Assembly: GCF_002443255.2 (NCBI RefSeq)
Contig: NW_019211455.1
Span: 33,752,150 to 33,816,149, forward strand
Reading direction: 5' to 3'
DNA length: 64,000 nucleotides
Source of the DNA: Varroa destructor
Taxonomy: Eukaryota; Arthropoda; Arachnida; Mesostigmata; Varroidae
Made by a program: the position numbers and the translations under genes. The notes under the pieces are model-generated. The model had not been told where the DNA came from, made no database searches, and was given only the letters and a program-made list of their open reading frames with translations. Positions 50,101-60,960 of this stretch are shown in pieces. The stretch's first letter is position 1. The number at the start of each line of letters is the position of its first letter.

Positions 50101-53100
50101 ACATAGGCATTTAAAAGTTTTATATCCAATAGTACTTCGTGTGGTAAACCTTGATTATTACTTAAAATACCGAATACTGAAACTGCCAAAGACTGAAATA
50201 CGTAGAAAATACGAAATACTGAACATTTTTTTCGCCCGTCATATGGTTCTCTGTTTACTGACTATGGCTTCACAAGCTTGCAAGCAAATTGACTTGGATT
50301 AGACGTTGGTTGTTTTTGCAGTAGTCATTGTCTGTTTACGCGATATCAAACGCTTTATCTAAAGCGGGTGCTTTTTTCAAGTTCAAAAGTGCTTTTTTCC
50401 TTGAAGATTTTTTTATCTGTAGTACGGTATCTTTAGTGCCGAAGATTACCATTATCTATAAACTTGATTAGTTAGTCATTTTTTACTTGAGTATATATAT
50501 TTCAACAAGTGCGTCTTAAAGCTTTGCATACCTAGTGAGCAGTCTTTCGCTCGGTCTATTGTCTTATTAGTGTTTATAACTTTGTTGTTATGATCGAAGC
50601 TTGATAGCTACTTTTCAACCCAAAAGTACGCAATGAATGTTTAATGGTTATTGCAATTATGAGAAATATCACTAAATTATGACAATATATGAAATCTATA
50701 TGACCTAGGAAAAAGGCTTTGATCTAAAAATGGATAACAAAGGCGCTAAGCGCTAAAATACCCTCATCATTTACGATCCAGAAACTCAAAAATGTCTACA
50801 TTCCGAACCACCCCATTTTTCAATTTCCTTCAGTTTTTTTTTATCCTTACATTAAAAAGCATGTATACGCATTCTAAAAGACGCGTTTGAAATTTGCTAA
50901 CCGACACAACATGGCTGAGCTATGCAAAATTGAAAACGATAGATTTATTATGTCACGGCATATGCAGGTATACTTTTTACTTCAAAAAGATTTTCGAAAG
51001 CCCTCATAATAGTCTAAAGACGAAAATAATGAACAGCACATAACACATAAAGTTTAAAGAAGGTCCAGCCAAACACAGAAATAAGCCCTTTTTGGTAAAT
51101 GCTATTTTATTACTCAAGCTTGGCAGTCTTCTGAAGCCTATACATTTTCCCAGCATAGCCTCATCTTGTTAATCTGTCCAAATGATAGTTGGCAATTTAA
51201 CCTGCGAAATGAGCATTTAGAGATGTGATGACTTCCTTATTCGATGCAAATCTTCGCTCCCTGAGCAAAAACAGTAAAAGGTTGCTGAGGGCCAGATCTG
51301 ATAAATATGGTAGGTGATCAATCAACTAAGGCATCGATTCGTAAAGTGTAAGAACGTGCTTTATCTTGGCGAAACAATAATTTCGGTGTCTTAAATGCGG
51401 TCGTCTCTTCTTTCAGTTTGTCAGATAATGATACCTAATATGATCCCGTCATTGGGGAAGTCCTATGATTCTAAATGAAAAAACGAGTAGTTATCGCAGG
51501 GTTAGCTTTTGCATCCCTAAATCTTGACTCACTATTTAATAAACACGTTCTTTCGAGTTAGTTCCTTCGATCTTTAGCCTTAGTTTGACGGACGCCTCAA
51601 TATTCATATTTTTTTTTTATATTTACAGAAATATTAACTTCATCATGAAATATCAACATGTTCACAAATATTACTCAATACATGCAATTATATTACTACA
51701 ATGTTTTTAGGAGTAACTCTATTGTAATTTTGAGGCTGCAGAGCTGGAAATTTGCGGATCACACGATATATATATATATATATGTTTTCTTTCAGAATGT
51801 GATTAATTAAGAATATGCTGGAACAAAATTAACTTTTGAGCAAGGAAAATTAGTTCTAAAATGCAAGTGGAGGTACAGAAATGCACCATGAAAAACAGGG
51901 ATATAAATAAGCAAAAAGACTAGGTCATAGATAGCTTTATATAGATTCACCGACGCGACCTACATTTAGTTGAATAAGAGAAAAATTTGAAATTAATCAA
52001 ACTAACTCTGGATGTTCATAAATAAGATTCCGAAAGATCAAAAGCAGTAACGAGCTTAGAACTAGAACTTGATAGCAGAATATTCTAAAAATCTGTAAAA
52101 CAATCAAATGATATAACTACTTTAAAAGTTTCCATCTTATAACACATTCGGGAGGAGTCTGATGAATTTTATTTCCAACAGGACGGAGCATACGGGCATT
52201 ATCATCGTAATGTCAGAGCACATTTTGATAAAAATCTTTAAAACAGCGTTTCATCAACCGTGACAAGAGCTCAATAAATGAGATCCACATAGTTCTTCTT
52301 AGTATTATTAATACAGATGGGCAATCACGCTAATTACTAACACTTTCTGCTTGTAACATTTCGTCCATCTGCTATTAAATAGGACCCTAATGATTGGTTT
52401 TAGGCTTGCTTTCTTCTTTTTGTCAGGACCCTTCGTAGTTGTTGCAAGCAAAAGGAGAATACAATGTTTTTCAGACCCTCACAACAGGATCAGGGCTATA
52501 TTTATAATCCAGGAAAACTGACTCCACCCATCGACAACAATACGAAAGGCAAAGGACAAGATCTCACGAAGCAGAGCTTCCTATGTGAACTTACCTAGGT
52601 AAACAAGGTCCCATCTCGACCTTTTTCTAGTTTTTTCATTTTAATGATTGCTAACGAAAATGTGGAACAGGTCGAGAATTATCTTAGGAATAATTTACCC
52701 AACATGAAACGGATCAGCCATGTAAAGCCACGTTTGCCGGTTGTACCGGAAGTAAAGTTCAAAACATTTACTTTGCGATCACTTGCTGAGTGGTCCCTAA
52801 ATTGAGAATTTTAAGATACTGGCATAACGAACTTGTTAATTCAAATTACGATAGATGTAAATTCAACACGGTTTTATTGATGTGAGATAAATCCGTCCGT
52901 TTTTTTCTTAATTAACTCATTTCTTAATGTTTCCATTATGAAAAACACCACCTGAACCAATTAAAGTAAATTCAAATATGGCTCAGGAGTTCAATCGCGG
53001 AAAAACAGTACATACGTTGAGAAATTCTCAAGTATGATAAGAGGGGCTATGCGTAGATATACTGTAAAAAAAAGAGTTTTTTTTTTTAATGGTTGTATAA

Positions 53101-53110
53101 ATCTGATTCG

Positions 53111-53168
<58 letters not shown>

Positions 53169-56100
53169 CGAAAAAATGGAAGAACTGTTGGAAGTCAGCT
53201 GCGTGGACTAGCAAGGCTAAATTAACAAAACACGTGAATTGAAAACAGTTCATCGTGGCGACCGAATCAATAATACCACACATTTCAATATGGGAACTAA
53301 TATCCAATACAATACCGATAAGAATACATACATGCTATCAATCACGCAACATCACAACACGTTATTCTTAATTTTAGCGATTCCAACGAAAATGTTTCGA
53401 ATGCTCAAATTAGCATGGCTATTGCTTAACAAATAAAAGACTTTCGAGTTATCAATTTGCTCTAAAATCATGCGTTCCTGATGACGTCCAGCATATTGAA
53501 GTTTGTATATATATATATGAAATATAATATCTAGATTACCAAATTTAGTTCCAAGTCTTCAACGTATTTATTGCCGTTCAAAAGCTACATTGTTCTAATC
53601 TCCAAATTTCAAAATATGTAGGTTGATTCTCATTGTTTAACTTAGATCACTATGCGCCTCAAAAAATGGGCCTCCCTTATTAAAATCAAGTCAAACAGGA
53701 ATTTAAAAAAAACCAGCGACTTTTATGCGTTTATCAGTTCTTATGTGGCATGCCACTTGGGGGTGCATACGGAATCTTTCTCGGGACTCTCGCTCTTGTA
53801 TATTCTTGTGATAGACCTCAAAAATGGCTTACCAGGAAGTGCAAATCAAAAATGTTATACGGATAACTTAAACCGATTTCGACCGATCGACAACTTTCGA
53901 GGCTACGCAGCTCTTGTAAATACTAATTGAAGTGGTTACTGTATCATAAAAATGTGTTCATCTCAGTGCTGAAGTGGGCAGTCTTGTGCAATGGTTAGAA
54001 CAAAGCAATGAATATATTATGGATAACAAAAGAGTTAAACGCGAAGTTCAGATGCTTCTCAGCTGACAGTGGTCACAACCCTTGACACCGAACTTTACGT
54101 CACTGAAATAGCATGTTACTATTTCCCTGATTTGTCCCACAATTTTCAACTAGTTTACTGCTTAACATATTTGTTGTAGCTCATTTATTTGTAGAAAAAC
54201 TTCTTGATTCTAAATTTCCCCTAGAATCCGGAAGGAAGGCACATCCTTCGTAAAAACACGTATCACCTATATAAGAAGGATAAATAGGTTTATACAGAAT
54301 TGGGAAGCCGTGTAACGTTCAAAGAAAACTAATCATTCTCCATTGGGTTGCTCGTACCAGTATCTCAATAATACGTTTTCGAGAGGAGTTACGTTCCTTA
54401 TCTAGAAGACAGGTACCACTCGCATAAAGGTTCTCAAAACAAGCAATAATATTGTCTGCTCACTCAATAATCGTGATACATAGGTAATACTGTACCAGCT
54501 GTTTTAATAAAGGAGTACTTGAATTGAATTGACAAGCAACTACAATAATTATAAAATATATACGTTTGAATTATGTTCTACCAATTTAAGTGTTTGGCAA
54601 GACTGTTAAAAGAAGTGTCCGATTTGTCCGTAAGCCGCTTGTTCCAAGTTTAATAGAAATATAAAATTCCTTTGTGACTTCCCTATATAAATCGATAGAA
54701 TTTGCACTTCCATATTTGTTAATAAAGTTGATATACAAACGCTCAGTGAATGAAGTCATTGCGATATGAAAAGAAAAATGCGATAGGAGATCAAAAACTA
54801 AGACAAAAACTACCGACAGTGCTCTTATATCAAAATGCGATTTTTACGCAATTTTACGTAAAATTTGGGAAGAGAAGAGACGTTTGATCGACCGTATAGG
54901 TAAACTACAAGCAACACTTAGCATATATAGGAGGACGGAACACTTAGGTTTTTTGAAGAACTAGACTAAGAACACTGAAATATCATTGCTATTTTTTCGA
55001 GCTGAATTGGAAAAAAATATATACTGTTGGCGCCATCATTAGCTTGAAGCATTGCTTTCATGGTAGAACTTTATTTTTCATAACAGCATATATAGAAAAA
55101 ATTAAGTACGCTATACTGCCTTTCTGGCATCACTGTGTTTTGCACAATCTGTGGTTCCGTACAAATATTCGACACTAATTGATATAATACTTTTTAACAA
55201 GTAACTAACAAGCAAAAGCTTGTAATGAAAATAAGGAAAATTATTACCTAGCCATACAGTAAGTTTTGTTCAAATTTTCGAGAATAGTCGACTCCATGTG
55301 AGTACCGTAAATGCGAGCTCGAGGATGTCGTTTATAATCGATCACATAACCCTTGGCAGTAATATAGATAGACCTTGCAGGTCGTCGATTTTTGTCTAAG
55401 TACGTGTTTTTATAATGGCAAATATTAAAACAGTGTCATTTACCCAACTAATGAAAGAAACTAAGGGAAGCGAATGGTAAGTAAGTACTTTCATCTATAC
55501 GTCTATACTATCTTTGTCTCATGTATCTGTCTATACAACTGTCCCTCCGTCCTTCTGCCGTTAGGTCCGGTGGCACGATAGTGTAATGATTTGGCTCATT
55601 CCGTTGCACGTCACGACGAAAGATCATCAGCTTGGTAATAGCAGACGCGTCATTATCATCAACATTTACGACATGCACGTCGAACCAGCGCACAACTATT
55701 GTTAAGCCGGCTCGAATATTGACTTTGTATATCCGGACTGCGTATAGCCAAAAACACATGCGAAATGTTGAACAGTCAGTTAATTAGTGCAGTCACCGAC
55801 TCCTGTAAATATATATTACAAATAAAGCTAATAATAGATTAATTTAATCGTAACTTCTTCAGTTCTGAAACAGCACCATTAGAGGTATATATGGGCGTTA
55901 TTTTAGCGTTTATTAGATTCCTACAAACTAAATAAAGAAACATAAACATCCGTGAGGTTTAGAGATTTATTCATGGATTACTGAACTTTTAATTAAAATA
56001 TACTTAAATGAGAACCGGTAATTTTGGTAGAGAGCCATCATCATAAACCATTAATCGCAACTAGTCTGAGTTTGTTTTCACCGACCGGTGTTGATTTTTG

Positions 56101-59100
56101 GTATATTCTTTTTTGCACTGCACTTTCACTTCATTTTGAGTGTATTTAAAGATTTTTGTAGAATTAGCTCCGTAGAAATAGTGGTATTGGGAGTTAAGTG
56201 AGCTGACAGATTAGGTACTTATATTTCGGAATGAGGTGAAATCTAGAACTCCTTCCAGCGCTTCGCAAGTACGACTTGCTATAATCCAGCAGGTTCAAAT
56301 TAGGGTCGTTCGGCGACCTCATGTACTCATGCCAGAAGATGCTTGTACTATTAGGAAGCCAACCTTGCACCTATTGACCTCTAAAAGCCGAGGCATTTTT
56401 CTGTTAAAAAAGTGTGATCTTGCGTCAGATGCTCTCACAGTTGTACAACAATTTGTGAAACAGTGGCTAAACGTTTTTCGTATCGCGCTAGCTGTTCTGA
56501 AAGAAGTATGATAACATGATGTTTCCCTCAGCGAATATGAACTTTCGCCGAAAATTATCTCTTGCCCACAGAAGATACATCCTTTAGATTTTGAATAAGC
56601 AGTGATCATTTGTGCGATTCATTTTTGCATTGAAAAAAATAATATTGAAAAAAATCGAAGACTACCTACCGCTTCATTCTCGAGAGAATTGATATTTTAT
56701 TTTTATTGTCCTCAGAGAGCATTCGTCTAACTTAATACGTGACACGTACTTGAAATCTTCGTGAATAATTTGTACTATCGTATCCTCACTCACATAAAAT
56801 TTGTTCACTAACTCTCTTATCAAAACAAAGGGATAATCGGAAATGTACTTTTAAACGAAAATGATAAACGCTAAATTCGTACTGTTTTTTGTTGTGCTGC
56901 GCTCAGATCTACTTCTGCTGCAGCCGCACGCCTATTTACGATTTGACGTGACTTAAAAAATCCATAGTTCCCGTAGAGATTCGTCTAACACATATAGCTA
57001 AAATAATTCGATTGATCAACGACTCGCCATTGTTAGCTATGGCGAATTTATGACGCTTTCGTTTCGTACAAAGAGTAGCGGATGAACGCATGGTTTTTGA
57101 GGCAAACAGCCCGCCAAAGTTCGTCCCAACATAGGCGCCGTATCCTGCATATGGACTGTAGTCGGCTGAAGCTGTTCGGACTTTGTTTGACTAGATCGCA
57201 AATAGTATGCAGCAACAGAAGAAGCAGACTCCAGCACAAGGCTTTATTAAGTGCATAACCAATCAACAACAGTGCGAATTTTTTGTAGGCTAATCAACGT
57301 CAATGAAAATAGCATTTCTGTCTTCATTAACGAATAAGTTTAATGGGACGATGGCTACCACTCCACAAATTCCTATCCAAGGCCTCAGGTACACGTCATA
57401 TGTAAGGAAAGTCAGCTATGCTTTCAGAGTCCAATAAAGCAAAGATTTGATCGGTGTTCTTTGCTTTTCGACGGTTTTAAATGAGGCAGCAAACCGTGTT
57501 TAATTTTTCTTCGACAGAAGATCGCCTTTCCCGATACAAAATTTGCTGATTGTTCACAACGACCCCATGTACACATTATATCATGAAAGTCACACACATG
57601 ATCCCTGAGACCGCTAATGTATCGAGACTAAATGTTGTTTGTTTCTCAGTTCTCGGAATAATTTGTCTTCAGTTGTTTTCTGATTAGGAATTATTTCTCT
57701 CCAAAGTGAACTTCAGAAACGCTTTGTGGCCGCAAAAACGAACGTGGCTAGTTTCGAGTGCCGTGTTCAACGAAGGAGACGTCATGTCACCGTGCTTTTT
57801 TTTCCCGAAGATGAAACAACCACCTAAAGAGGTAATCTGTATGCTCTACAAATTGGTATACGAATTTGGATACTCGAAGTGTCTAAACGAAAGCCTAACG
57901 TTATCCGGGGAAGTGGTGCACCGGTTCGTACCAGCCGGTTGGTGTAAAATCGACTGCTTGAGAACCTGAGCATGTTCTGGAATCAGCACAATTGTTCATC
58001 GTACTGATCAGATTTGAGCCCGCTGAATCCCTCTGAATGAAGCTTTATTGAGCGAGAGTCTAACAAATCGGCACATGACAACGTCGATTTGCTCATTCGT
58101 GCGTTTATCGAAAAGACATTGATATCTTTGTAAAGGGAACGTTTGGAATGAGTTTATAAGCGTTTATGAGTGGCTGAGGCCCTAATGGATATGGAAAAGT
58201 TAACATTCAATAAACACGACCATCAAGGTCGATACTTTTAGCCGTTTTTGCTTTGATGTAGTGTAGTAAAATAAACTTCTTTTCCTATAAAAAAAAATAA
58301 TAATTGTGGAGTAAACCTTTCATGTGCAATTTTCGATAATAGGGTAGATGGCGCCTGCTTGGCCAAGCATGACTTGAAAGCTGAGAACGCCTTAAAGGTT
58401 AACATTTCAGAAAAAATTCGCTGTATTTCACAACTTTATTACAATGAAGCGCAAATGCTGCCCAGACCTATAACGCATAAAATGAGTGCTTTTGCGTGTC
58501 TATTGTCAAGGTGCGTTATCGTAGGAAATTCGAAAACACAAAGGTTCGATTGCTTTCGTTCTAAGGATTTCGATGTTGAAGGCATGCCTAGTTAAAGAGG
58601 TCAACCAAATACGCTAGAAGTTGATGAACTCATTGCATTGAGCAAGAGCGATATGGAAGTAACCATGACATCGTCAAAGAACAAGACAATCACCATCAAA
58701 GAGTTATTATGCATTTGAAAGATTGAGTACAAAGAGAAACTCGACGTTTGGGCACCACAAGAACTGACGCAAAAATATCTTTACAAAACTCTACAAAAAT
58801 GCAACGAAATCAAACTACTTTTAAAGCGGTTGACCACGAATGATAGGAAAAGTGGATCACGTGCGATAGTAATGTGCAAAACAGATCGTGGCCAGTGCAA
58901 GCAACAGCTTTGCAACCTGTGGCAAAGCCCAAACGGGTGTTAAGGAAAGAGATGCTATGTGTTTGGTAGAATTCGAAAGGAATCGTGCATTGCGATTTGC
59001 TGCCGCATAATAAAGCGACTGATTCGGACCTCTACTGTCAAGAACTGGCCAGATTGTCACTCAATACTACACGTTATGCTCTTTTGTATAAATTTATATT

Positions 59101-59727
59101 TGGTTTCGAACTATGCTACAATCTTGTTACTGGCATAATAGAGAGATCTGATCATAAAATTTGATACCTGTGTCTTTTTTGTTATAACACACGAAAACGT
59201 ATTTACATATATTTCCTCCATAGATTACAGCAGACAAACGGAAAAGCAGCTGAAAGCCCCATTGCCTATTATTTACAGATACAAAAATATACTACTTAGC
59301 AGGGACTAAACGAAAGACGTGTAGTTAGAGTAGTAAACTTCACGCCGTTCATTGGCTGCCACTTCCTTCAAGAGGGAAAAACAATCAGGCTCGCGGTAGT
59401 GCTTTGGCGATTCTATAGGCAACAGCAGCTGCTACTGCTCCCGTCGACACTATGTGAGCACTGGCTAGTTGCGCGCCCAAAGTGAGAGCCCTGCACTTTC
59501 CAAGTTGCGCGCTGTAGACTGTTTCAAAACTAATCTTGTCCGAGCGACCAATGCAAAGTGTGACTCCATTAACCAAATGAAACCGTTCCTTTAGTATATA
59601 ATTTGATGTATTCGGTAGATTTTATGCCTGCTTCCCCACCCAGTTATCACTTACCACCTCCGCTAAGTGTTTTGTTGTACACGTCTCGCGCCTCGTGTAG
59701 CCACTTCACCATAACTTCGAAGTCCAT
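46278..59727 (-). CDS. ELOVL: ELOVL very-long-chain fatty acid elongase, whole gene (4 coding exons)
   Basis: ELOVL proteins are multi-pass ER enzymes that condense malonyl-CoA with an acyl-CoA, the first and rate-limiting step of chain elongation. Joined exons (high to low): 59727-59655, 49037-48955, 47643-47455, 47111-46278; 1,179 nt, 392 aa. Marks: DPRTSSWPLMDSP near the N-terminus; GPRLMKDREP; the Cys-Gln-Pro-Val-Asp-Tyr-Ser motif; KFIEFTDTIFFVLRKK; the histidine box H150-V-I-H153-H154; MTSFQMVQF; and a last membrane segment ending ADFYKNAYL. The paralogue looks ELOVL4/7-like but cannot be fixed by eye. Two oddities: a hydrophilic tail of about 127 residues (266-392), longer than usual, and a C-terminal KKTD that fits the KKXX ER-retrieval signal. 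Intron 1 is 10.6 kb and full of transposon relics. Confidence 0.95.
47455..47643 (-). CDS. ELOVL: ELOVL coding exon 3
   Basis: 63 codons: VVGPRLMKDREPMNIR, a membrane segment (WLMVTYNFFMVLVSALIFG), then WYCQPVDYSDTKEAIL. Acceptor aatttcag|GTCG, donor ATCTTA|GTGAGC. Both ends are phase 0. The open frame runs only three codons past the donor before a stop, which supports splicing here. Confidence 0.9.
48955..49037 (-). CDS. ELOVL: ELOVL coding exon 2
   Basis: 83 nt encoding DPRTSSWPLMDSPWPTLGIC then the first membrane segment LFYAYFVK. Acceptor tattttgcag|ATCC, donor GTCAAA|GTACGT. The DPR..WPLM..P signature is diagnostic for the family's N-terminus. Confidence 0.9.
49535..49558. repeat. (ATGG)n microsatellite
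   Basis: Six tandem ATGG-type units in ELOVL intron 1. Confidence 0.9.
51090..51420 (-). mobile_element. Decayed mariner transposase relic C (ELOVL intron 1)
   Basis: C-terminal half of a mariner transposase on the minus strand: LKEETTAF, LLFRQDKARSYTL (family LFHQDNAPSHTA), a frame shift, then PYLSDLALSNLLLFLL (family PYSPDLAPSDYHLFPNL), RERRFASNKEVITSLNAHFA and LTR.GYAGKMYRLQK. Substitutions at catalytic and conserved positions plus stops make it inactive. Same orientation as the host gene. Confidence 0.8.
52130..52300 (-). mobile_element. Possible mariner fragment F (ELOVL intron 1)
   Basis: Minus-strand stretch containing FIELLSRLMKRC then HYDDNARMLRP (52192-52212 encodes HYDDNAR), which resembles the mariner HHDNARPH motif after the YCQQL helix, followed by TPPEC where PPYSPD is expected. 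It is short and worn; only the DNAR motif is persuasive. Confidence 0.3.
53112..53167. repeat. (TA)n microsatellite
   Basis: 56-bp pure TA tract in ELOVL intron 1, about 480 bp from LINE relic 2. It is flanked on both sides by an inverted cgc/gcg (ttcgc...gcgaa), which makes the whole block a palindrome. Confidence 0.95.
53652..53935 (+). mobile_element. Non-LTR retrotransposon (LINE) reverse-transcriptase relic 2
   Basis: A 92-codon open frame whose second half follows the RT core of Jockey/CR1-type LINEs: HLGVHTESFSGLSLLYILVI (family SGVPQGSHLGPLLFILFIND), then YTDNLNRFRPIDNF (family YADDLKLFRPI). The catalytic YADD has become YTDN, so it is dead. It lies antisense inside ELOVL intron 1. 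The plain open frame could be mistaken for a gene. Confidence 0.6.
57340..58215 (+). mobile_element. Decayed mariner-type transposase relic D (ELOVL intron 1)
   Basis: The central part is an open frame (57706-57969) with SSAVFNEGDVMSPCFFFPK, matching the V.SSDG.VMPP.FFP block of one mariner subfamily. Downstream, in a shifted frame, come SFIERESNKSAHDNVDLLI and RERLE then AEALMDMEKLTF, matching the family C-terminus (LEREVN...H.N...L). Weak traces upstream begin near 57.34 kb. Stops and frame shifts throughout. It differs in subfamily motifs from relic E next to it. Confidence 0.7.
58350..59060 (+). mobile_element. Decayed mariner transposase relic E, nearly full length (ELOVL intron 1)
   Basis: The best-preserved copy. 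In order: QRFDCFRSKDFDVEGMPS (family RWF.RFRSGDF.LED.PRSGRP), GQPNTLEVDELIAL, KLDVWAPQELTQKYL (family KLDKWVPHELT), a worn RAIVMCKTD (family RIVTCDEKW), VAKPKRVLRKEMLCVW, then SKGIVHCDLLPHNKAT and DLYCQELARL. It stops at the YCQQL helix, so the C-terminal third is missing. At least three stops and one frame shift. The CQ(Q/E)L motif fits the mauritiana/irritans side of mariner. Confidence 0.85.
59655..59727 (-). CDS. ELOVL: ELOVL coding exon 1 (start codon)
   Basis: 73 nt, MDFEVMVKWLHEARDVYNKT then LSGG, plus one base. The donor GGTG|GTAAGT is strong, and the leftover G completes the D of the conserved DPR in exon 2. ELOVL proteins usually have 20-30 residues before DPR, as here. A good acceptor (gttatttcag, 59803-59805) lies 75 nt upstream of the ATG, so a non-coding first exon further upstream is likely. 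Confidence 0.82.
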
Positions 59728-60960
59728 CGTCAGATTGATGGAAGTGATCCTTCACAGTTTACGTTTTTCACTTGAAATTGTTTCACGGATTGCACAAAAC
59801 CACTGAAATAACAACAACTAAATATGTGGCCGTTAATATTTTCGAACTGAGAACATGCTCCATTTAACGAAATCAGTTGACTAGCCAACTGATGATGGAA
59901 AACAGTCCAAATGAAATGATAAAGGTGGTAGCCAACTAACCTACTGCTTAGAGTTCGCGGGATTCGTTGCCAACTTGGCTTAATAGCACCGCAATTGAAA
60001 TAATTCTGCTTTTGAGTGTCCTGTATTGTCGTTATACTTTGTTGACGTTGCTGGCCGCTCGCTATTTCTATTGTGTTTCTTGTCGTTGTTGATGTTGCTG
60101 TTACTCTGACAGCGCTGCTGAGTGCACGACACTTGTCGATCAATTACCGCTTACAACGCTTAATACAATCATACCCTTAAACAATCTAGCTTGTAGTCCT
60201 CGTACTGATCATCCTATTTGATAGGCAAAACGACATTAGCGCAGTCAACGATGGCTACAGTAGTAACAATTGCAGTAGAAACAAATATCACCACGGATTA
60301 ACCAAGCCCTAGCCTCTGTTGCCTCCGATGAATCTTTTGTACTTTCAACTATTACCTGGTCACAAATGTTTTAACTGATGTCGTAGCCTTTCATGTAAAA
60401 CGCCTAGGCTAGCAAACGGATTGGCACCACTTAAGTAGTAGCAGCAGCAGCAGCAGCACTCTAGTTGACTTCTCCAGTCCAGGACGAGCACCAGCCTGCC
60501 CAGCCTCCACCACTGCGGTCACAGTCGTTTCTGATGGAACAACTACAGCAGTAACGTAACAAACCGACACAGAAATGGACAAGGGACCACTCGGCTAAGC
60601 GAAAGACCGACCGAAAACAACAACAACAACAATCACGATCACCACCACGACAAAGAAGAGACTAAGGAGAAGCAACCACCTAAAGTAAAAGCAAGTTTCA
60701 AACCTTCGTTCATCCACCAACCTACAGCAGTGGCTGCCAGCTTAGCCAGCAGCTAGCTGGCTATCCTAGCCGAACCAGTAGGAGGGAAGGAGAAAGAAGC
60801 AGGAGCGGTGAACCTGAACGGCGCGGGCGGCGGCTAAATGATGATTCTGGCCTAGCGATGATCCTGCTGGATTGACCGACCAGCGTACTCACAGGGCGAT
60901 CCATGTTTCCCAATTTCAATAATAGGCAGGTAGGCAGAAAGTGGCACATTTATGTCGACC
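59656..60960 (-). promoter_or_regulatory. Region upstream of ELOVL exon 1, triplet-repeat-rich
   Basis: Less AT-rich than the average of the window. Contains (CAG)n at 60441-60458, (AAC)n at about 60614-60632 and GC-rich runs near 60.8 kb. On the minus strand, a donor-like CCT|GTGAGT follows a short ATG (MDRP) near 60.9 kb; it could be the non-coding first exon that splices to the acceptor at 59803-59805. The promoter role is inferred from position and composition. Confidence 0.3.

Larger units (their letters stand above)
49038..59654 (-). other. ELOVL intron 1, transposon-filled
   Basis: 10.6 kb between the 24-codon first coding exon and exon 2. It holds mariner relics C, D, E and possibly F, and LINE relic 2. 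It also has (TA)n tracts at 51766-51783 and 53112-53167 and a (GGAT)n run at 49535-49558. The remaining sequence shows nothing I can name. Confidence 0.7.

Noticed and set aside
55416..55475. Short ATG exon (MANIKTVSFTQLMKETKGSE) with a strong GTAAGT donor in ELOVL intron 1
   Set aside because: No downstream exon gives more than a few codons before a stop.
59385..59576. 63-codon alanine-rich minus-strand frame just after ELOVL exon 1
   Set aside because: Lies in the first intron with no acceptor, and resembles no family; probably a chance frame in less AT-rich DNA.
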